DNA from: Climacteris rufus
Taxonomy: Eukaryota > Chordata > Aves > Passeriformes > Climacteridae
Length of the DNA stretch: 64,000 bases
Assembly: GCA_013398175.1 (NCBI GenBank)
Contig: VZRZ01003058.1
Span: forward strand, 9,534 to 73,533
Direction: 5' to 3'
Within the stretch, counting starts at the first letter, position 1. Each line of letters starts with the position of its first letter. The notes beneath the pieces are model-generated. The model was not told where the DNA came from. It worked only from the letters and a program-made list of their open reading frames with translations, and did no database searches. Positions 58,650 through 64,000 of the stretch are shown here, piece after piece. Made by a program: the position numbers and the translations under genes.

Positions 58650-60706
58650 ATGGTCGTTACATGGTGTGGTAGTTTGAGGGGGTCTAGCTTTTTGGGTGTG
58701 GTAGGGGCCAAAAGATGGCTCCTGTAAAGAGCTGCCAGAAGCTTCCACAGCTGTCCAGCCAGGGCCTATCTCTCATGGACGGGGTGTTAGCCACCCCTGG
58801 GCCAATTAGGAAGGAAGGTAACACCTCTGTGCCAACATATTTAAGAAACAAATACGGGGTACGCCCGCACGTGCCATGTAGTCATGTAGTTGTAGGTAGG
58901 CAGAGGAGAAAGAGTACAGAATGTAAAAGAAACAACAGATATGGACACCAGCAAAGGCAGCCAAGAAGAGGAAGAATGGGGGAGGAGGTCCTTTACTCAT
59001 CAGATCTGAAGACATCTTCACAGCCTGTGGTAAGGACTGTAGTGTTTCCCTGCACCCCTGAGGGTCCATGAAGGAGCCGAGATCCACCCTATGATGGAGC
59101 ATGAGGGAGTGAACTCCTACAGAAGGGACTTTAGTCTGGTGAGCGTTGACACAGACCCCTACCCCAAGTTTGGGCTAGCCTGGCCTTGGGAGGAAAAAAA
59201 GGAACGGGCGGCAGAACAGGCATGATGCCTGCCAAGAGGCAGAACATGATTTCTGCAGATTTGCCACAGTGCCTTTGAAAGTAAGGACCTGCCTTTTCTC
59301 CCAGGAAGAAAACATCTGAGGGATGAACTGACTAACTAGAAACAAAACCCCAGTCCTCCTTTCTTTCTGAGGGCAGGAGGGAGGGCTGTGGGCTGTCGGG
59401 TGAGGAGGGAGAAAAGAGAAAGAGTGTTTAAAAAGATGTTTTGTGCTTGCTCCTTTAACTCTGTAATTAAGTCATTTTATCACTTATAAGTTCTGAGCCT
59501 GTTTTAGCCTGTTTGTAATTAAGGAGTTCCCTTTCAGTATTCTTATCTCAATTTAGTAACACATTCCTTTTCCCCTGTCCAACTGCAAGGGAGGGGAAGC
59601 AGCTCTAGTGGATGCTTTGGCAGTCTGCCAGAGCTAAACCATGACACGTGGTCAAAAACTGCAGTTAGTAAAAGTGGATGTAGTCAAGTAGAACCCTCCA
59701 AAAAGGATGTGTGTGTCCAGATCTTTTTTTGGGAGGAGTGTTTGAGCTTATCAGAGGTACCAGGGGGTGTTGCAGAAGAAGCCTGCCTGCGGTGTGAGCA
59801 GGTTAATGATCTTCTTTCACTGGTGGCTGAGCTTAGAGAGGAAGTTGAAAGACTAAGGAGTATTAGGGAAAGTGAGAAGGAAATAGATTGGTGCAGCTCT
59901 GCTCTTTCATCCTTGAGGGAGGACCACCAGGAATCAGAGGACTCCCATGCCTCCCACTGTCAGGCAATAGGAAGGCACCTGGTGGATGAAGGGGAGTGGG
60001 AATGGGTCCCTACTTGGAAAGGTAATAAAAATTTCTCCCAACCCCTATCACCTACTCTGGTGCTGCTTCAGAATAAGTATGAGGTCTTGGATCTAGACAG
60101 TCAGCTAGATGATGTAGAAGAAAATGATCTGCCCAGTGAGCCTCTCAATTATGCTACATCTGTCAGGTGGATTACCACCTCTAACACTAAAAAGAAAAGA
60201 AGGGTAGTTGTAGCTGGTGACTCCCTTCTGAGGGAACAGAGGGCCCCATATGTTGACCAGACCTCTCCCACAGGGAGGTCTGCTGCCTCCCTGGGGCCCG
60301 GGTGCGGGATATTACCAGGAGACTCCCTGCGCTCATTTGGCCCTCTGATTATTACCCACTGCTGATATTCCAGGCTGGCAGTGATGAGGCTGAAAAGAGG
60401 AGCATCAGGGCAATTAAAAGGGACTCTATGGCACTGGGTCAAGTGGTTGATAAGGCAGGAACACAGGTAGTGTTCTGCTCAGTCCCTTTGGTGGCAGAGA
60501 AAAATGTTGAAAGGAATCGGAGAGCCCACATTATTAAGAAGTGGCTCAAGGGTTGGTGTCATCAGCAGAATTTTGGATGTTTTGATCACCGGGCAACTTT
60601 TATGGCACCTGGCCTGCTGGAACTGGATGGGCTCCATTTCTCTGTTAAGGGCAGAAAGATTTTAACTCATTAACTGGCGGAGCTCATTGAGAGGGCTTTA
60701 AACTAG
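58650..60706 (+). pseudogene. CR1 ORF1 (coiled coil + GDSL/SGNH esterase), broken by an LTR and a frameshift
   Basis: ORF1 protein of CR1 binds the element RNA and carries an esterase domain. The start codon is ATG at 58650. Only five codons precede the LTR insertion. After the LTR the same frame resumes at 59652 and stays open to about 60265. That stretch holds a cysteine pair (CLRCEQ, near 59787), a leucine/glutamate-rich coiled coil (LLSLVAELREEVERL, about 59809-59855), a charged linker, then esterase block I, VVVAGDSLL, with the GDS nucleophile motif at 60216-60224. A 1-base deletion near 60262-60272 shifts the frame; the rest of the esterase continues at about 60275-60670. There the late catalytic pair DGLH lies at 60626-60637. 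TAA at 60671-60673 truncates the end by ten codons (original stop TAG at 60704). Not functional. Confidence 0.9.
58660..59651 (+). mobile_element. Solo LTR, 982 bp, inserted in CR1 ORF1
   Basis: The LTR spans 58665-59646, starting TGTGGTAGTTTGAGGGGG and ending CTAAACCATGACA. Flanks are CATGG (58660-58664) and CGTGG (59647-59651): a 5-bp target duplication with one difference, a CG-to-CA change of the kind made by methyl-CpG decay. Excising the LTR plus one flank restores a continuous ORF1 frame, which fixes both ends. The same family lies at 1-345. Where that copy has AATAAA, this one has AATTAA (59465-59470), so its polyadenylation signal appears lost. The duplication length suggests an ERVL-like element. 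An open frame at 58715-59071 inside it is fortuitous. No viral genes remain. Confidence 0.9.
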
Positions 60707-60803
60707 GTTTGAAGGGGGAAGGGGATGCAGCTGGGCTCTCTGGAGGCAGACCCAAGGTGGTAAGCTTAAGTTAGGGGTAAAATCAGTAACCCAACTGAAG
60801 TGC

Positions 60804-63623
60804 ATGTATATTAATGCATGCAGCATGAGTAATAAACAAGAAGAGCTGGAAGCCATGGTGCAGCAGGAAAGACATGATATAGTTGTCATCACGGAAATGT
60901 GGTGGGATGACTCACATGGCTGGAGCACTGCACTGGATGGCTACAAGCTCTTCAGAAGAGATGGGAAAGGGAGAAGTGGAGGGGTGGCCCTTTATATTAG
61001 GGAGGCTTTTGATGCCATGAGTATTGAAACTAATGATGATGAAGCTGAATGCCTATAGGTGAGAATTAAGGGGAAGGCAAACAGGGCTGACATCCTTTTG
61101 GGAGTCTGTTATCGTCCACCCAATCAGGAAGAAGAGGTAGACAATTTATTCTATAAGCAGCTGGAGAATGTTTCAGGATCACTAGCCCTTGTTCTTGTAG
61201 GTGGCTTTAACTTACCAGACATCTGCTGGGAACTTAATACAGCAGATAAGAGGCAGTCCAGGAGGTTTTTAGAGTGCATGGAGGACAACTTTTTGTCACA
61301 GTTGGTGAATGAGCCCACCAGGGGAGGGACTACGTTAGACCTGTTATTAGCAAATAGAGATGGGCTTGTGGGAGATGTGGTGGTTGGAGGCCACTTGGGG
61401 CATAGTAACCATGAAATTATAGAGTTCTTAATATTTGGTGATATGAGGAAGGACATTAATAACACTCTTACTTTGGACTTCTGGAGGGAAAACTTTGGTG
61501 TATTTAGGAGACTTATTCAGAGTGTTCCTTGGGAATCAGCTCTTAAGAACAAGGGAGTCCAGAAAAGTTGGATGTGCTTCAAAACAGAGATCTTGAGGGC
61601 ACAGAAGGAGACTATCCCTGTGTGCCGAAAGTTGAGTTGATGAAGCAAATGTCCAGCCTGGATGAGCAACGAGGTTTTGAAGGAACTTAGGGAAAAAAAG
61701 AGGATATATCATCTTTGGAAGGAGGGACAGGTCTGTCAGGTAGTATTTAAGGGGGCTGCTATGGCATATAGGAAAAGAATTAGGGAGGTCAAGCTCAGTT
61801 TGAACTCAATTTGGCAGCTCTTGCAAAGGATAATAAAAAGTGTTTCTATAAATATATTAATGGCAAAAGGGAGGGTAAGGCCAACCTTTGTTCTCTACTG
61901 GATGTGGGAGGAAACTTAGTAACTGCAGATGAGGTGAAGGCGGAAGTGCTTAATGTCTTCTTTGCCTCAGTCTTTAGTGGAATGATGGCTTGACCTCAGG
62001 AAAATGGTCCTCCTGGGTTGGTAGATGGTATTAGGGAGCAGAGTGGTCCCCCTGTTATCCAGGAGGAGGCAGTCAGAGAACTGCTGTGCTGCTTGAATAT
62101 GCACAAATCTATGGGATGGGACCAGATGGTATTCATCCCAGGGTGATGAGGGAGCTGGCAGATGAACTTGCGGAGCCTCTCTCCACCATGTATCAACAGC
62201 CCTGGCTCACTGGTGAGGTTCCAGATGACTGGAAGCTGGCCAATGTGACGCCTATTCACAAAAAGGTTAGGAAGGAGGAACCTGTGAATTATAGGCCGGT
62301 TAGCCTGACCTCAGTACCTGGCAAGGTCATAGAACATTTTATATTGAGTATCATCATGCAATACTTACAGGTTGGCCAGGGTATCAGGCCCAACCAGCAT
62401 GGATTTAGGAAGGGTAGGTAGTGTTTGACCAACCTGGTCTCCTTTTATGACTTGATGACACGCCTGGTGGATGTGGGGAAGGCTGTGGATCTTGTATATT
62501 TGGACTTTAGCAAGGCTTTTGACACTGTTTCCCACAGCATACTCCTGGAAAAGCTGGCAGCCCATGGCTTGGACAGGAGCACTCTTCGCTGGGTTAAATA
62601 CTGTCTGGATGGCCAGGCCCAAAGAGTAGGGGTGAACGGTGCTGCATCCAGCTGGCTGCCTGTCACTAGTGGTGTTCCTCAGGGGTCTGTGCTGGGGCCA
62701 GTTCTGTTTAATGTTTTTATTGACAACATGGATCANGTGGTGTTCCTCAGGGGGCTGTGCTGGGGCCAGTTCTGTTTAATGTTTTTATTGACAACATGGA
62801 TCAGGGTATTGAGTCTTTCATTAGTAAATTTTACATGACACTAAGCTGGGAGTACATGTTCTGTTAGAAGGTAGGAGGGCTCTGCAGAGAGACTTGGAAC
62901 AGTTGGATGGATGGGCAGAGTCCAATAAGATGAAGTTTAATAAGTCCAAGTGCCGAGTCCTGCATTTTGGTCACAATAACCCCCTGCAACATTTTAGGTT
63001 GGGGATGGTGTGGCTGGACAGTGACCAGGTGGAAAGGGACCTGGGGGTATTGGTTGACAGCCGACTGAACATGAGCCAGCAGTGTGCCCTGGTGGCCAAG
63101 AAGGCCAATGGCATTCCTGGCTTGTATCAGGAATGATGTGGCCAGCAGGACCAGGGATGTCATTCTTCCCCTGTACTCAGCACTGGTGAGGCTGCACCTT
63201 GAGTACTGTGTCCAGTTCTGGGCCCCTCAGTTTAGAGGGGAGATGCTTGAACACATCCAGAGGAGGGCAACAAGGCTGGTGAGGTGCTTGGACCACAAGC
63301 CTTATGAGGAATGACTGAGGGAGCTGGGGTTGTTTAGCCTGGAGAAAAAGAGACTCAGAGGTGACCTTATCACTCTCTACAACTTTCTGAAGGGTTGTTG
63401 TAGTCAGGTGGGGATTGGTCTCTTTTTCCAGGCAACAACTAACAGAACGAGAGGACACAGTCTTAAGCTGTGCCAGGGGAAATACAGCTTGGACATCAGG
63501 AAAAAGTTTTTTACAGAAAGAGTGGTAAAATACTGGAATTCTTTGCCCAGTGATGTGGTAGAGTCACCATCCCTGGAAGTGTTTAAGAAAAGATTGGACG
63601 TGGCACTCGGTGCCATGGTTTAG
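60804..63623 (+). pseudogene. CR1 ORF2 (APE endonuclease + reverse transcriptase), multiply disrupted
   Basis: ORF2 encodes the nicking endonuclease and reverse transcriptase used for target-primed integration. From ATG at 60804 the endonuclease shows NACSM, ITEMWWD (catalytic Glu at 60894), YRPPNQ, GGFNLPD and HSNHEIIEF. Two motif residues are changed: Gly at 61203-61205 where the family has Asp (GDFN), and Asn at 61407-61409 where it has Asp (SDH). The reverse transcriptase shows MGPDGIHPRV, NYRPVSLTSVPGK, QHGFRKGR, DFSKAFD (62503-62523) and GVPQGSVLGP (62671-62700). The FADD active-site box expected at about 62829-62840 is destroyed by indels. In-frame stops: 61056 TAG, 61638 TGA, 61991 TGA, 62419 TAG, 63312 TGA. 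Frameshifts lie near 61790, 62120, 62830 and 63125, plus a 68-bp duplication at 62669-62803. The last part (63330-63620) contains the WNSLPSDVVESPSLEVFKKRL tail typical of CR1. Confidence 0.93.
62669..62803. repeat. 67-bp direct duplication separated by one N
   Basis: Bases 62669-62735 and 62737-62803 are identical except for one base (T versus G at the GGGTCTGTG/GGGGCTGTG position). A single unresolved base lies between them at 62736. Both copies encode the same reverse-transcriptase segment, GVPQG(S/A)VLGP to DNMD. A single N joining two nearly identical ends is the pattern left when overlapping contig ends are abutted instead of merged. Confidence 0.95.
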
Positions 63624-63700
63624 TGGAGGTGTTAGGGCGTGCGTTAGGCTCGGTGATCTTGAAGGTCTCTTCCAACCTAGTGATTCTGTGATTCTGTGAT
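63624..63700 (+). other. CR1 3' untranslated tail and octamer end
   Basis: After the ORF2 stop TAG (63621-63623) come about 77 bases. They end in GGTCTCTTCCAACCTAGTG and two and a half copies of the ATTCTGTG octamer, the avian CR1 terminus recognised by its own reverse transcriptase in place of a poly(A) tail. Confidence 0.9.
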
Positions 63701-64000
63701 ATTAATGATCACCATATCCTCATCTGTTACTTATAACTGTATCACCAGCACCCTTTAATTTGGAACATATTTTTACCGTTCCCAGAGTTTACAGTTGCTA
63801 GAATTTTTTTCAGAGACTCTCTAATATTGTAATATGACTGGTACTTTTATTCTTTCAGTGGCTCTTCATCACACTCATGTCCTAAGTTTATTTATCAGAA
63901 CAGCAAAGCTGTATGCTTGAGTTCAAATAAAGCCTTTCCAAGAAGCTGTATACAATTCTAAAACTTCTTCCCATACAGGGAGGAAACACCACACTGATTG
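63701..64000. other. AT-rich flank, nothing recognised
   Basis: No gene or repeat family recognised in the last 300 bases. Confidence 0.5.

Larger units (their letters stand above)
58311..63700 (+). mobile_element. CR1: Near-full-length CR1 LINE, degenerate, with a nested solo LTR
   Basis: This is the one essentially complete LINE in the window. Order: GC-rich 5' leader (about 58311-58649), ORF1 (58650-60706), short linker, ORF2 (60804-63623), 3' untranslated tail ending in GATTCTGTGATTCTGTGAT at 63682-63700. Removing the 982-bp LTR and one 5-bp duplication leaves about 4.4 kb, the usual full length for CR1. Full-length copies are rare because CR1 is normally 5'-truncated during target-primed reverse transcription. 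No target-site duplication of the CR1 itself is evident, which is common for this family. Several stops, frameshifts and active-site losses show it cannot move on its own. The exact 5' boundary is inferred from the composition change. Confidence 0.92.

Noticed and set aside
58715..59071. 118-codon open frame just downstream of the LTR start
   Set aside because: It lies wholly inside the solo LTR, has no retroviral or other domain, and has no homologue in the other LTRs here.
1..64000. tRNA, rRNA, snRNA genes, CRISPR arrays, bacterial or phage operons
   Set aside because: Looked for characteristic motifs, regular spaced repeats and gene clustering; none found. The content is vertebrate intergenic or intronic DNA.

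Overview
The window reads as a gene-poor, AT-rich stretch of a bird nuclear genome. The evidence is the repeat content: several copies of the CR1 LINE, including the avian 3' end with its ATTCTRTG octamer repeat, and many long-terminal-repeat (LTR) remnants of endogenous retroviruses. There is no operon structure, no rRNA or tRNA gene that I can see, no CRISPR array, and no convincing intact host protein-coding gene. Most open reading frames are the short kind expected by chance.

Layout. Bases 1-345 hold the 3' part of an LTR cut by the window edge. Bases 346-17035 are almost repeat-free apart from one short CR1 piece (2903-3186). From 17.0 to 28.7 kb there are scattered old pieces: an ERVL-like LTR fragment beside a CR1 fragment, a 1362-bp solo LTR on the minus strand with a perfect 5-bp target duplication (17922-19293), CR1 fragments at 20.4, 20.8 and 24.5 kb, and two further LTR fragments. 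Bases 28.7-34.9 kb are mostly featureless; they hold a weak candidate terminal exon on the minus strand (31816-32145). From 34.9 kb onward LTRs become dense: solo LTRs at 34.9, 38.8, 43.6 and 45.4 kb, and one nested in a CR1 at 54.0 kb. An inverted pair of an unclassified repeat lies at 50.0 and 57.7 kb.

The centrepiece is 58311-63700, an essentially full-length CR1 LINE of about 4.4 kb: GC-rich 5' leader, ORF1 with a coiled coil and GDSL/SGNH esterase, ORF2 with APE-type endonuclease and reverse transcriptase, and the octamer 3' end. A 982-bp solo LTR was inserted in the fifth codon of ORF1. The CR1 is dead: it has in-frame stops, frameshifts, substitutions at two endonuclease motif residues and a destroyed reverse-transcriptase active-site box. 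It also carries what looks like an assembly artefact, a 67-bp direct duplication joined by a single N.

The parts do not work together as a pathway. The window is a fossil record of retrotransposon insertions in a gene desert or a large intron. I found no undescribed functional system. The observations most worth a second look are the nested insertion, the duplication at the N, the LTRs with apparently non-canonical 3' ends, and the candidate exon.
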